A stretch of DNA of 64,000 nucleotides from Pseudoxanthomonas sp. CF385 (GCF_900104255.1 NZ_FNKZ01000004.1:124001-188000), one strand, 5' to 3'. Positions 5,608 to 14,889 are shown, counted from the stretch's first letter. Notes: a model not told the origin generated them from the sequence alone. A program made the numbers and translations.

Positions 5608-8109
5608 TCAGCCCTGTAGTTCGCGCAGCGTCACCGACGGCGGCGCATCCAGCACCTTGCGCGTGGCGAAGAGCCCCGCACCGAGCGCGGCCACCATGCC
5701 CAGGCCACCGCCGATGGCGGCCAATTGCCAGTTCGCTTTCCACGGCAGGTCGAACACCTGCGTCGCCACGACGCCCGACAGCACCGAGGCCGCGATCGCC
5801 GCGACCAGACCCGCCAGCAGACCGATCGCGGCGAACTCCGAGGCCTGCGCGAGACGCAGCTGGCGACGGCTGCCGCCGAGCACGCGCATCACACCGCCTT
5901 CCAGCAGGCGCTCGTCCTGGCTGGCGCTCACCGCCGCCATCAGGACCAGCAGGCCGGCGGCCAACGAGAACCAGAACACCACCTGCACAACCTGCGAAAC
6001 CTGTTCGGCCGTGCTGCGCACCTGGCTCAGTACCGCCTCCACGTCGATCACCGACAGGTTGGGGAACCGGCCCACCAGCTCGCGCGTGAACGCGGCATCG
6101 CCGGTCGGCACGCTGACCGCGGTGATGTAGCTGGCGGAATAGCCGTCGAGCGCGCCGGGCGAGGCGACGACGAAGAAGTTGGGACGGAAGCTTTCCCAGT
6201 CCACGCTGCGCAGGCTGGTGATCCGGCCCTCGAAGCGCTGGCCGGCGATGTCGAAGGCGACGCGATCGCCCAACTTCCAGCCCAACGCGTCGGCGAAGTC
6301 CTCTTCCACGGACAGCTCCGGCGACGAAGGCGTGCGATCGGTCCAGAACTCGCCCGCGGTCACCTTGTTGTCGTCGCGCAGTGTCGCAGCCATCGACAGG
6401 TTGAACTCGCGATCGGCCCGGCGTTGCGTGCGCTCGTCGGCGTCTTCATAGTCCGCGCCGCTGCTCGGCTTGCCGTTCAATTCGACCAGCCGGCCACGGA
6501 TCATCGGATACAGGTCGACCGCCGACAGTCCGCGCGCCTGCATGAACGTCTTCACCGGATCCACCTGGTCCGGCTGCACGTTGATGATGAAACGGTTCGG
6601 GGCATTGGCCGAGAGCGCCAGCTGCCAACGGTCCAGCAGGTCGGTGCGCACGAAGGTCAGCAGCAACAGCGCCATCAACCCGAGGCCGAGCGCCGACACC
6701 TGCGCGATCGACGTACCGGCACGTCGGCTGACGTTGGCCAGGCCATAGCGCAGGCTGCCGCGCAAGCGCGAGCGCACGCGGCGCACCAGCAGGATCAACA
6801 GCCAGGCCAGCCCGGCGAGCACGGCGAGCGTGCCGATGATGCCGACCAGCATCGCAGTGCCCAGCGCCGGCGAACCCGCCTTCCACCAGAGCAGCGCGCC
6901 GAGGCCGACGAAGCCGGTCAGCGCGACCAGCCAGGCGCTGGGTTCGGTCCGGTCGAGATCGCGACGCAGCACGCGCAACGCGGGAACGCGCCGCAGCGCC
7001 AGCACCGGCGGCGCGCCGAAGGCGAGCAGCACGATCATGCCCACGCCGTAGCCCTGCAAGGCGGGCAGTACGCCCGCCGGCGGGATGTCGATCTTCAACG
7101 ATTGCTGCAGCCAGCTGCCGATGCCCCACTGCAGGCCGAAGGCGATCAGCACGCCCACCGTGCAGGCGGCCAGGCCAAGCAACACCAATTCGCCGACATG
7201 GATGCCGACCAGCGTGCGCTGCTGCGCGCCGAGGCAGCGCATCACCGCCGTGCCGGAGAGATGGCGCTCGCTGTGCCGGCGCGCCGCCATCGCCACGGCG
7301 ACGGCGGCCAGCACCACCGACACCAGTGCGGCCAGGCCCAGGAAGCGGCTGGCACGGTCCAGCGCGGAGCGCACCTCCGGCCGCGCGTCCTGGATCGTCT
7401 CCATCCGCTGGCCGCGCGCGAGCTGCGGCTTGACCGCCGCGGTGAAGGTTTCGACCGCGCCGGCATCGCCCGCGACGACCAGGCGGTAGCGGAGGCGACT
7501 GCCTTCCTGCACGAGGCCGGTGGAAGGAAGGTCGGCAAGGTTGAGGAAGACCTTGGGCGCGACGTTGAAATAGTCCAGCGCGGCGTCGGGCTCCTGCGTG
7601 ACCAGGGCCGCAAGTTTCAGTGCACGCGTGCCGATGCCGATCTCGTCTCCGAGCTTCGCGCCCAGGGTTTCGGCGCCGGCCTGGCTGATCCATACCGTGC
7701 CGGGCGCGGGAACGCCGGCAGCATCGTGCTCGGGGCCGCCCGCCGCGTCGATGACGCGGAAGCTGCCACGCAACGGAAAGCCTTCGCCCAACGCGCGCAG
7801 GTCGCCCAGCGACAGCGCCTCGCCGGCGCGGACCATGCTCTGCATCTCCTGCGTCTCGGTCACGCGCAGGCCCGGGCCGGCCGCCAGCGCGCGCAGTGCC
7901 GCCGTCGGGGGCGTGTCGCCGCGCACGACCACGTCGCCGCCGAGCAGGCGGTTCGCTTCGATGGCGAGTGCGCGCTCCGCGCGATCGGTGACGAAGCCCA
8001 CCGACGTCACCGCCACCACCGCCAGCACCAGCGCGGCGAACAGGATGCGGACATCGCCCGCGACCAGATCACGGCGCAACTGGCGCCAGGCCAGCGCGAG
8101 CGTCTTCAT
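5608..8109 (-). CDS. ybbP: ABC transporter permease, FtsX-like (YbbP family)
   Basis: 833 residues with an N-terminal membrane helix, a large periplasmic domain, several helices in the middle, and a C-terminal FtsX-like helix block. This is the layout of YbbP-type permeases in MacB/LolCDE-like mechanotransducing exporters. Its ATG overlaps the stop of the ATPase gene by 4 nt (ATGA), so the two form one transporter. A TesA-type esterase is divergently encoded just upstream, as in the E. coli ybbAP-tesA locus. The substrate is unknown; a lipid- or envelope-related export role is inferred from that context. Confidence 0.9.
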   Translation of the reverse strand: MKTLALAWRQLRRDLVAGDVRILFAALVLAVVAVTSVGFVTDRAERALAIEANRLLGGDVVVRGDTPPTAALRALAAGPGLRVTETQEMQSMVRAGEALSLGDLRALGEGFPLRGSFRVIDAAGGPEHDAAGVPAPGTVWISQAGAETLGAKLGDEIGIGTRALKLAALVTQEPDAALDYFNVAPKVFLNLADLPSTGLVQEGSRLRYRLVVAGDAGAVETFTAAVKPQLARGQRMETIQDARPEVRSALDRASRFLGLAALVSVVLAAVAVAMAARRHSERHLSGTAVMRCLGAQQRTLVGIHVGELVLLGLAACTVGVLIAFGLQWGIGSWLQQSLKIDIPPAGVLPALQGYGVGMIVLLAFGAPPVLALRRVPALRVLRRDLDRTEPSAWLVALTGFVGLGALLWWKAGSPALGTAMLVGIIGTLAVLAGLAWLLILLVRRVRSRLRGSLRYGLANVSRRAGTSIAQVSALGLGLMALLLLTFVRTDLLDRWQLALSANAPNRFIINVQPDQVDPVKTFMQARGLSAVDLYPMIRGRLVELNGKPSSGADYEDADERTQRRADREFNLSMAATLRDDNKVTAGEFWTDRTPSSPELSVEEDFADALGWKLGDRVAFDIAGQRFEGRITSLRSVDWESFRPNFFVVASPGALDGYSASYITAVSVPTGDAAFTRELVGRFPNLSVIDVEAVLSQVRSTAEQVSQVVQVVFWFSLAAGLLVLMAAVSASQDERLLEGGVMRVLGGSRRQLRLAQASEFAAIGLLAGLVAAIAASVLSGVVATQVFDLPWKANWQLAAIGGGLGMVAALGAGLFATRKVLDAPPSVTLRELQG

Positions 8110-8855
8110 GCGCCGCCGCTCTGCAGGCGGCCGGCGTCCAGCCGGAGCAGGCGCTGGCAGCGTGCCGCCAGATGGTCGTCGTGGGTGACCAGCACCAGCG
8201 TGGTGCCCGCGTCGGCGTTCAAGGCGAACAGCAGTTCGATGATCGCCTGACCGGTATGCGTGTCGAGGTTGCCGGTGGGTTCGTCGGCGAACAGCAGCGA
8301 CGGGCGCGTGACGAACGCGCGCGCCAACGCCACGCGCTGCTGCTCGCCGCCGGACAACTGGCGCGGATAGTGGCCCAGTCGCTGGCCCAGGCCGACCTTC
8401 TCCAGGATCTGGCGCGCGGGACCGTCCACGTCGGCATCGCCGCGCAACTCCAGCGGCAGCATGACGTTCTCGAGCGCCGTCAGCGACGGCAGCAGCTGGA
8501 AGCTCTGGAAGACGAAGCCGACCTTCTCGCCGCGCACGCGCGCACGGCCGTCTTCGTCCATGTCGGAAATGCGTTCGCCATCGAGCGTCACCGCGCCCGC
8601 GCTGGGAACATCCAGCCCGGCCAGCAACGACAACAGCGTGCTCTTGCCCGAGCCCGACGCGCCGACGATCGCCACCGTGTCGCCGTGGCCGATGCGGAAG
8701 CCGATGTCCTCGAGTATCGTCAGTTCGCCACCGGGCAGCGGCACGTGCTTGCCCAGCCCCTGCACGTCGAGGACGGCGCGTTCGGTGGTGCGGGCTTCAG
8801 TGTGCAGTCTGCTGGCGTCGGCCATGATCGTCTCGTCGGTCATTTCGTGAATCAT
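8106..8855 (-). CDS. ybbA: ABC transporter ATP-binding protein (YbbA family)
   Basis: ATPase partner of the downstream permease. Walker A is GASGSGKST, the signature is [14 protein letters not shown], and Walker B is [12 protein letters not shown], typical of LolD/MacB-type ATPases. The start is uncertain: I take the ATG giving MIHEM. In-frame alternatives are GTG 9 nt upstream and ATGs at 8843 and 8825; none has a strong Shine-Dalgarno. It is divergent from tesA with only about 15 bp between the chosen starts, so their promoters must overlap the coding ends. Confidence 0.9.
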   Translation of the reverse strand: MIHEMTDETIMADASRLHTEARTTERAVLDVQGLGKHVPLPGGELTILEDIGFRIGHGDTVAIVGASGSGKSTLLSLLAGLDVPSAGAVTLDGERISDMDEDGRARVRGEKVGFVFQSFQLLPSLTALENVMLPLELRGDADVDGPARQILEKVGLGQRLGHYPRQLSGGEQQRVALARAFVTRPSLLFADEPTGNLDTHTGQAIIELLFALNADAGTTLVLVTHDDHLAARCQRLLRLDAGRLQSGGA

Positions 8856-8871
8856 CGGGAGCACGGATTAA

Positions 8872-9558
8872 ATGTTTCTTAATTCAAGCAGGTATGGGGC
8901 CGGGCGCGCACGCATGCAATGGGCCATCGGCGTGGCCCTGCTTCTGCTCGTCGCGGTATTCGCACGGCCCGTCGCAGCGCAAACCGCGCAGGCCGCAGCC
9001 GCGAAGGGCGCGCGCACCGTCCTGGTGATGGGCGATTCGCTGTCCGCCGCCTACGGCCTGTCGCCGGCGCAGGGCTGGGTCGCGCTGACCGCGGACCGCA
9101 TCGGCAAGACCCGACCAGGCTGGCGGGTCGTCAACGCCAGCATCAGCGGCGAGACCACCGCGGGCGGCGCGGCGCGCATCGCCGCAGAGCTGCAGCGCCA
9201 CAAGCCGGCGGTCGTCGTCATCGCGCTGGGCGCCAATGACGGCCTGCGCGGCCTGCCGCTGGCGCAGACGCACGCCAACCTGGAGAAGATGATCAAGGCC
9301 GCACAGGCGGGCAAGGCCAAGGTGTTGCTGGTCGGCATGCGCATGCCGCCGAACTACGGCCCGGACTACACCCGCGGCTTCGAACAGAACTACATCGCGC
9401 TGTCCCGGCAGTACCGTACCGCCCTGCTGCCTTTCCTGCTGGAACCCATCGCACTGGACCGCAACGCCTACCAGGCCGACAACCTGCACCCGGTCGCCAG
9501 TGCGCAGCCCAAGCTGCGCGACCACGTCTGGAAGGCGCTGGAACCGCTGCTGCGCTGA
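8872..9558 (+). CDS. tesA: arylesterase / acyl-CoA thioesterase I, SGNH hydrolase (TesA)
   Basis: Periplasmic SGNH esterase, known in E. coli as TesA (thioesterase I, protease I, lysophospholipase L1). Block I GDSLSAAYG carries the nucleophile Ser, GAND is block III, and DNLHP holds the catalytic Asp-His. A signal peptide ends near PVAAQTAQA. I start at the ATG preceded by GGGAG with 10-nt spacing; a second ATG (MQWAIGVALLLL) 42 nt on would give a shorter signal peptide. It is divergent from the ybbAP-like exporter. Confidence 0.92.
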   Translation: MFLNSSRYGAGRARMQWAIGVALLLLVAVFARPVAAQTAQAAAAKGARTVLVMGDSLSAAYGLSPAQGWVALTADRIGKTRPGWRVVNASISGETTAGGAARIAAELQRHKPAVVVIALGANDGLRGLPLAQTHANLEKMIKAAQAGKAKVLLVGMRMPPNYGPDYTRGFEQNYIALSRQYRTALLPFLLEPIALDRNAYQADNLHPVASAQPKLRDHVWKALEPLLR

Positions 9559-9564
9559 GCGGTA

Positions 9565-9582
9565 CGTAGGAATTTTCCTACG
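9565..9582. promoter_or_regulatory. perfect 18-bp palindrome after tesA
   Basis: CGTAGGAATTTTCCTACG is a dyad with 8-bp arms around TT, 6 nt after the tesA stop. With no T tract outside the stem it is a poor terminator. It looks more like a protein-binding operator or a repeated intergenic element for the small gene downstream. Confidence 0.45.
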
Positions 9583-9604
9583 CGAAGCCGGGGATTCCGC
9601 CGAA

Positions 9605-9620
9605 TGTGATAGCTGACACA
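9605..9620. promoter_or_regulatory. Crp/Clp-like dyad
   Basis: TGTGATAGCTGACACA fits TGTG-N2-AGCT-N2-CACA, and matches TGTGA-N6-TCACA except for one base. It sits 57 bp upstream of the 70-residue small protein. Xanthomonads use the CRP homologue Clp, which reads this type of site. Candidate only. Confidence 0.3.
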
Positions 9621-9676
9621 TTCACGCACAGTAGCCCTGCCGGTTCCCTGCCCGGCATTGCTGATTGGAGTACCCC

Positions 9677-9889
9677 ATGCCTCGCCTGCTCTTCACCATC
9701 GCCGCCGCCGCCAGCGGCTGGCAGCTCTATGAGGGCGAATACGGCCGTAACTGGTTCGACAACCTCTGCGACGCCCGCGAGAACGCCAAACTGCTCGCCG
9801 CCACCCTGCACCAGCACCACGGCATCCCGACCGCCGTCGTCATTGAGATGCCGAGCAACGAGGCCATCCTGCTCGCCCGGCACGGGTGA
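9677..9889 (+). CDS. 70-residue hypothetical protein
   Basis: Starts MPRLLFTIAAAASGW, is compact and has no obvious export signal beyond a short hydrophobic start. GGAG sits 6 nt before the ATG. The sequence (WQLYEGEYGRNWFDNL, then an alanine-rich helix and AVVIEMPSNEA) suggests a small globular protein. I cannot assign a family. It has its own upstream region with two palindromes and converges on the FrnE-like gene 6 nt away. Confidence 0.6.
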   Translation: MPRLLFTIAAAASGWQLYEGEYGRNWFDNLCDARENAKLLAATLHQHHGIPTAVVIEMPSNEAILLARHG

Positions 9890-9895
9890 CCCGGC

Positions 9896-10552
9896 TCAGG
9901 CAGTGATGCCCGACAGCTGCCGCAGCGCCTGCTCGAAGGTCTCCGGCGGCTGCCCGCCTTGGACGAGATGACGGTCGTTGAGGATCACCGACGGCACGGC
10001 CTGGATACCGTGCTGCTGGTAGAAGCGCTCCCGCTCGCGGACCTCGGCAGCGAAGCGGTCCGTTTCCAAGACGCCGCGCGCCCCGGTCGCATCCAGTCCC
10101 GCTGCGCTGGCGATCGCGACCAGCGTGTCGCGATCGGACACATTGCGACCCTCCCCGTGGTACGCCTGCAGCAGCGCGCGCTTGAGCGCATGCTGCTGCG
10201 TACCGCCGAGCTCGCCGGCCCAGTACAGCAGTCGATGGGCATCGAAGGTGTTGTAGATGCGGTCGCGCTTCCGGAGGTCGAAGTGGAAGCCCAGGGCTTC
10301 GCCCCGCAGACGCAGCGCCTCGCCGTTCTGCGCCAGTTGCTCCGGCGACAACCCGTACTTGCGACCCAGATGATCGGCGATGGACTCTCCATCGGGCCCC
10401 ATGTCCGGATTCAGTTCGAACGGCTGGAAGTGCAGTTCGACCTGCAGGTCGCCGCCGATGGCGGCGATGGCGCGCTCGAGCGACGCTAGGCCGATCGCGC
10501 ACCAGGGGCAGGCGACGTCGGAGACGAAATCGATCTTCACGGGTTTCGACAT
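9896..10552 (-). CDS. DsbA-family oxidoreductase, FrnE-like
   Basis: 218-residue thioredoxin-fold protein with active-site CPWC at residues 15-18, the signature of the FrnE branch of cytoplasmic DsbA-like proteins. An inserted helical domain and a cis-Pro loop (AVPSVILN) follow. There is no signal peptide, so it acts in the cytoplasm. FrnE of Deinococcus is linked to oxidative stress; the substrate here is unknown. Its ATG is 10 nt after the amidohydrolase stop, indicating one operon. Confidence 0.88.
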   Translation of the reverse strand: MSKPVKIDFVSDVACPWCAIGLASLERAIAAIGGDLQVELHFQPFELNPDMGPDGESIADHLGRKYGLSPEQLAQNGEALRLRGEALGFHFDLRKRDRIYNTFDAHRLLYWAGELGGTQQHALKRALLQAYHGEGRNVSDRDTLVAIASAAGLDATGARGVLETDRFAAEVRERERFYQQHGIQAVPSVILNDRHLVQGGQPPETFEQALRQLSGITA

Positions 10553-10562
10553 GCGGTGCGCC

Positions 10563-11843
10563 TCACTCGTTCTCGGTGTTCTTGTACACGCGGCCCTGCT
10601 TCATCACGAAGCCGACGTTCTCCAGCACCGCGACGTCCTGCAGCGGATCGCCATCCACGGCGATCAGGTCGGCGGAGTAGCCCGGCTTGAGCACGCCCAC
10701 GTCCTTGTCGATGCCGAACAGACGCGCATTGACCACGGTGGCCGAGCGGATCGCCTGCAGCGGCGTCATGCCGAACTGCACCATGCGCGAGAACTGGCGT
10801 GCATTGAGTCCGTGCGGGTAGACGCCGCCGTCGGTGCCGAAACCCATGATCGCGCCGGCCTGGTGCGCCTTGCGGAAGTTCTCGCGCTGGTTGGCGCCCA
10901 CGCGGCGCTCCTTCTCCAGCGATTCGGGCAGGAACCCGGCCTTCTCGCCTTCGCCGAGGATGTACTCGGTGTTGTAGATATCCATCACGAGCACCGCACC
11001 GTTCTTCTTCGCCAGGGCGATGCCTTCGTCGTCGATGAAGCTGGCGTGTTCGATGGAATCCACGCCGGCCAATAGCGCGTTGCGGATGCCGGTGGCGCCA
11101 TGCGCGTGCGAGGCGACCTTGCGGCCCAGGGCGTGCGCTTCGTCCACCAACGCCGTCAGCTCCTCCAGCGAGTACTGCGGCGCGCCGACCTCGGTGCCCT
11201 TGGACAGCACGCCGCCGGTGGAGCAGGTCTTGATGAAGTCGGCGCCGAACTTGACGTTCTGCCGCACCTTCTGCCGCGCGGCCCACGGGCCGTCGGCCAC
11301 GCCTTCGCCCACCGCCTTGTACTCGGCGGGCAGCAGGTTGTTGTCGCTGCAATGGCCGCCGGTGATGCCGATGGACACGCCGCCGGCGAGGATGCGCGGG
11401 CCTTCGACTTCACCGTTCGCGATCGCATCGCGCAGCGCCACGTCGGCGTAGCCGGGCGAGCCCGGCACGCGCACGGTGGTGAAGCCCGCCAGCAGAGTGG
11501 TGCGCGCGTTCTTCGCCCCCTTGATGGCGGCGGCCGGCAGCGAGATGGCCAGGCGCCGGTAACCCTGCAGGTCGGCGTCGCCGTGCAGGTGGACGTGCGC
11601 ATCCATGAGGCCCGGCAGCACGGTCTTGCCGGACAGGTCGTGCACGGTCGCGCCCGAGGGCACCGGCGTCGTCGCGGCCGGACCGATGGCGGTGATGCGC
11701 GCATCCTCGATGACGATGGCCTGGTCGGTCAGCACCCGCCCGGATTCGACATCGAGCAGGCGCCCGGCTTTCACGTAGGTGGTTGCCGCGAATGCGGGCG
11801 CGCACGCAAGGGACAGGACGACGGCAAGGACGCGTAGGCGCAT
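10563..11843 (-). CDS. secreted metal-dependent amidohydrolase (prolidase-like)
   Basis: 426 residues with a signal peptide (MRLRVLAVVLSLACAPAFA). TIM-barrel metal ligands are visible: HVHLHG, the lysine in FIKTCSTGGV (probably carboxylated), SHAHG, SIEHAS and GTDGG. This is the imidazolonepropionase-like/prolidase branch. Relatives include exported dipeptidases and carboxypeptidases that release C-terminal amino acids. The start is chosen for its signal peptide and CGGAG 6 nt upstream. It is transcribed ahead of the FrnE-like gene. Exact peptide specificity cannot be read from sequence. Confidence 0.85.
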   Translation of the reverse strand: MRLRVLAVVLSLACAPAFAATTYVKAGRLLDVESGRVLTDQAIVIEDARITAIGPAATTPVPSGATVHDLSGKTVLPGLMDAHVHLHGDADLQGYRRLAISLPAAAIKGAKNARTTLLAGFTTVRVPGSPGYADVALRDAIANGEVEGPRILAGGVSIGITGGHCSDNNLLPAEYKAVGEGVADGPWAARQKVRQNVKFGADFIKTCSTGGVLSKGTEVGAPQYSLEELTALVDEAHALGRKVASHAHGATGIRNALLAGVDSIEHASFIDDEGIALAKKNGAVLVMDIYNTEYILGEGEKAGFLPESLEKERRVGANQRENFRKAHQAGAIMGFGTDGGVYPHGLNARQFSRMVQFGMTPLQAIRSATVVNARLFGIDKDVGVLKPGYSADLIAVDGDPLQDVAVLENVGFVMKQGRVYKNTENE

Positions 11844-11903
11844 CGGAACTCCGGGCAGGAAAGGGCCGCGCGACTCTAGCAGCCGCACGCATGCGATGAC
11901 GAA

Positions 11904-11927
11904 GCAGGGCGGACGATCCCGCCCTGC
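11904..11927 (-). terminator. hairpin after the aldo-keto reductase gene
   Basis: A 9-bp perfect stem (GCAGGGCGG / CCGCCCTGC, 6-nt loop) lies 7 bp past the reductase stop on the minus strand. The T tract is weak, so termination is likely but not certain. Confidence 0.5.
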
Positions 11928-11934
11928 ACGCGCA

Positions 11935-12969
11935 TCAGACCGGCGTGGGATTGCGGTAGGCGAAGCCTGCCTGGTGCCAGTACGGATACGGCTTCGGCCG
12001 CTGGCTCGCCGCATCCAGTTTCGCCACCTGTTCGGCCGTCAGGTTCCAGCCCACCGCGCCGAGGTTCTGCTTCAGTTGTTCCTCGTTGCGCGCCCCGATC
12101 ACCACGGTGCTGACCGTCGGCCGCTGCAGCAGCCAGTTCAACGCGACCTGCGGGATCGATTTGCCGGTTTCCTGCGCGACCTCGTCCAGCGCATCGACCA
12201 CGTCGTACAGGTACTCGAGGTCGACCTGCGGACCGGCATCGTGCGCGGTCTGCGACTGCAGGCGGCTGTTTTCCGGCAGCGGCTGGCCGCGGCGGATCTT
12301 GCCGGTGAGGCGACCCCAGCCCAGCGGACTCCAGACCACCGCGCCCACGCCCTGGTCGGCGGCCAGCGGCATCAGCTCCCATTCGTAGTCGCGGCCGACC
12401 AGCGAGTAGTACGCCTGGTGCGCCACGTAGCGCGTCCAGCCGTGGCGATCGGCGGCAGCCAGCGACTTCATCAGGTGCCAGCCGGAGAAGTTCGACACGC
12501 CCAGGTAACGGATCTTGCCGGCCTTCACCAGCGTATCGAGCGTGGACAGCACCTCTTCGACCGGCGGACGCGCATCGAAGCCATGCAGCTGGAACAGGTC
12601 GATGTAATCGGTGCCGAGGCGCTTGAGCGCGGCATCGACGGCGTTGATGAGGTGGTGACGCGAAGAGCCCACCTGGTTCTCGCCGTCGCCGAACCGGAAG
12701 GTGGCCTTGGTGGAAATGAGCAGCGAGTCGCGCGGACGTCCCTTGATCGCCTCGCCGAGGATTTCTTCGGCCGCGCCCTTCGAATAGACGTCGGCGCTGT
12801 CGAACAGGGTGAGGCCGGCGTCGAGGCAGATGTCGACCAGCCGGCGTGCTTCGGCCACGTCGGTACTGCCCCAGGCGCTGAACAGGGCTCCCTGGCCACC
12901 GAACGTGCCGGTGCCGAAGGACAGGACGGGGACGCGCAGGCCCGATGCGCCGAGATAGCGGTATTCCAT
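11935..12969 (-). CDS. aldo/keto reductase
   Basis: 344-residue NADPH-dependent TIM-barrel reductase. The catalytic tetrad is visible as Asp and Tyr in SADVYSKG, Lys in STKA and His in FQLHG. C-terminal cofactor residues lie around VVIGARNEEQL. The start MEYRYLGASGLRVP is typical of the family. It lies downstream of an SDR oxidoreductase on the same strand, and both are divergent from an AraC regulator. This arrangement suggests aldehyde or ketone detoxification. Confidence 0.92.
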   Translation of the reverse strand: MEYRYLGASGLRVPVLSFGTGTFGGQGALFSAWGSTDVAEARRLVDICLDAGLTLFDSADVYSKGAAEEILGEAIKGRPRDSLLISTKATFRFGDGENQVGSSRHHLINAVDAALKRLGTDYIDLFQLHGFDARPPVEEVLSTLDTLVKAGKIRYLGVSNFSGWHLMKSLAAADRHGWTRYVAHQAYYSLVGRDYEWELMPLAADQGVGAVVWSPLGWGRLTGKIRRGQPLPENSRLQSQTAHDAGPQVDLEYLYDVVDALDEVAQETGKSIPQVALNWLLQRPTVSTVVIGARNEEQLKQNLGAVGWNLTAEQVAKLDAASQRPKPYPYWHQAGFAYRNPTPV

Positions 12970-12986
12970 GGGGACGATCCAGAAGC

Positions 12987-13012
12987 GGGGGAGTGCGCCA
13001 TTGCACTCCCCC
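12987..13012 (-). terminator. 10-bp hairpin between SDR and AKR genes
   Basis: GGGGGAGTGC and GCACTCCCCC pair perfectly around a 6-nt loop, downstream of the SDR gene and 18 bp before the reductase start. There is no strong T tract; it could attenuate read-through from SDR into AKR. Confidence 0.5.
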
Positions 13013-13046
13013 GTCGCCGCAGCGGCAACCCCTCGCGATGGAACGC

Positions 13047-13781
13047 TTAGTTCGCGCTGGCGGAGGGCCGCACGATCACTTCGCTGACATCCACATCGTC
13101 CGGTTGCTCGATGGCGTAGGCGATCGCGCGGGCGATGGCCTCGGCGGGAATGGCGACCTGGCGGAAGTCCTCGATCCACGCCTTGATGCCGGCGTCGCTG
13201 ATGGTTTCGGCCAGTTCGCTGGTGGTCACGCCCGGCGACACCACGGTGACGCGCAGGCTGTCGTGCTCCTGCCGCAGGCCCTCCGAAATGGCCAACACCG
13301 CATGCTTGGTGGCGCAGTACACCGAGGCGCTCGGCCACACGCGATGGCCCGCGGTGGAGGCGACATTGATCACCTGGCCCCCGCCCTGCGCCTGCATCAC
13401 CGGCAGCGCCGCGGCAATGCCGTGCAGCACGCCGCGGATGTTGACGTCGATCATCGCGTTCCATTCGTCGATCTTCAGCGCGGCCAGCGGCGACAGCGGC
13501 ATCACGCCGGCGTTGTTGACGATCACGTCGAGCCGGCCGAACGACGCCTGGGCGAACGCGACGAACGCCTGCACGTCGTCCAGGCGGGTGACGTCCAGCG
13601 CCTGGAAGCGGGCGCTGCCGCCCGTTGCGGCGATCTCCGCGACCAGCCGCTCCAGCCGGTCGGTGCGGCGCGCACCCAGGACGACATGGGCACCGCGACG
13701 GGCGAGTTCGCGCGCGGCGGCCTCGCCGATGCCGCTGCTGGCGCCGGTGATGGCGATGACTTTTCCTTGGATTCCGGACAT
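13047..13781 (-). CDS. short-chain dehydrogenase/reductase (SDR)
   Basis: 244 residues, classical SDR. Cofactor loop GASSGIG, NNAG, and the catalytic Ser with Y-x3-K (VYCATK) are present. The Arg after strand 2 (GARRTDRL) suggests NADP(H). It starts MSGIQGKVIAITGASSG. It is the first gene leftward from a promoter region shared with an AraC-type regulator. Relatives are often induced with aldo-keto reductases by such regulators. The substrate is unknown. Confidence 0.92.
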   Translation of the reverse strand: MSGIQGKVIAITGASSGIGEAAARELARRGAHVVLGARRTDRLERLVAEIAATGGSARFQALDVTRLDDVQAFVAFAQASFGRLDVIVNNAGVMPLSPLAALKIDEWNAMIDVNIRGVLHGIAAALPVMQAQGGGQVINVASTAGHRVWPSASVYCATKHAVLAISEGLRQEHDSLRVTVVSPGVTTSELAETISDAGIKAWIEDFRQVAIPAEAIARAIAYAIEQPDDVDVSEVIVRPSASAN

Positions 13782-13980
13782 GGGGTACCTCGTGGGGGAA
13801 TGCGCGGCACGGGCTGTGCCGCAACGGGGCGCAGTCTCGGCCCGCCGCCCCCAGCGTCGATATCCGGTTCCTCCGCGATCCTTGCCTGATCCTGCGCTGC
13901 CCCCGTCCAGGCCATTCCATCCAGCGGCGCGCTGCGTAGACTCGTTTCCATCCCCCACGCCCGTATTCCCGGCCCTTCCC

Positions 13981-14889
13981 ATGTCCGCTACCGCTTCCGC
14001 CCATGACGCCCGCCTGCGCGAGCTCGCCGGCTTGATTGAACGATCCACCGGCCAGGATGGCGTCCACACGACCGCGATCCAGGCATTGCAGTTCTCCCGC
14101 CTGAGCGCGCCCATGGCGCTGCCCATGCGCGGCGTGCAGGAAGCCGCGCTGTGCCTGATCGTCCAGGGGGCCAAGCGCGCGATCCTCGCCGACGAGGTCT
14201 ACGACTACGACGCGAGCCGTTTCGTCGTCGCATCCGTCGACCTGCCGGTGACCGGGCAGGTCACCCGGGCTTCCGCGGAGGCCCCCTACCTGTGCCTGAT
14301 CCTGAAGCTGTCGCCCTCCACCATCGCCGAGCTGGTCACCGAGGCCGAATCGGCCCGTGCGCCGCTGCCGCCGCCATCGCGCGGCCTGTTCCTGCAACCC
14401 AGTAGCGTGGAGATGCTGGACGCCGCGATCCGCCTGGTGAAGCTGCTCGATACGCCGCACGACATCCCGCTGCTCGGGCCGTTGATCGAACGCGAGATCC
14501 TGTACCGCGTGCTGTGCAGCCCGCAGGGCGCGATGCTGCGCCACATCGGCATCGCCGACAGCCAGGGCCAGCGCGTGGCCAAGGCGATCCACTGGTTGCG
14601 GCAGCATTACGCGCAGCCTTTGCGCATCGACCACATCGCCCGCGAGGTGCACATGAGCGCGTCGGCGCTGCACCACCACTTCAAGGCCGTGACCGCGATG
14701 AGTCCGCTGCAGTACCAGAAGCAGTTGCGCCTCCAGGAGGCTCGCCGACTGATGCTGAGCGAGGTCATGGACGCCGCCAGCGCCGGCCACCGCGTGGGCT
14801 ACGAAAGCCCGTCGCAGTTCAGCCGGGAATACAGCCGCATGTTCGGCGCCCCGCCGGTCCGCGACGTGGAGCGCCTGCGCAGCCTCTGA
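13981..14889 (+). CDS. AraC-family transcriptional regulator, YqhC-like
   Basis: 302 residues. An N-terminal cupin-like sensing domain (about 20-165, with CLIVQGAKRAI) precedes two helix-turn-helix motifs (RIDHIAREVHMSASALHHHF, then SAGHRVGYESPSQFSREY). The ATG is 199 bp from the divergent SDR start, so it probably controls SDR and AKR. E. coli YqhC regulates yqhD and dkgA in a similar layout in response to aldehydes; the inducer here is inferred by analogy. Confidence 0.9.
   Translation: MSATASAHDARLRELAGLIERSTGQDGVHTTAIQALQFSRLSAPMALPMRGVQEAALCLIVQGAKRAILADEVYDYDASRFVVASVDLPVTGQVTRASAEAPYLCLILKLSPSTIAELVTEAESARAPLPPPSRGLFLQPSSVEMLDAAIRLVKLLDTPHDIPLLGPLIEREILYRVLCSPQGAMLRHIGIADSQGQRVAKAIHWLRQHYAQPLRIDHIAREVHMSASALHHHFKAVTAMSPLQYQKQLRLQEARRLMLSEVMDAASAGHRVGYESPSQFSREYSRMFGAPPVRDVERLRSL

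Noticed and set aside
5725..8250. 841-codon plus-strand ORF opposite the ABC permease
   Set aside because: It mirrors the permease gene and has shadow-type composition rich in His, Arg, Gln and Ala.
9559..9676. Palindrome CGTAGGAATTTTCCTACG as the tesA terminator
   Set aside because: No T tract follows outside the stem. The T residues are in the loop, so it is better described as an operator-like dyad.
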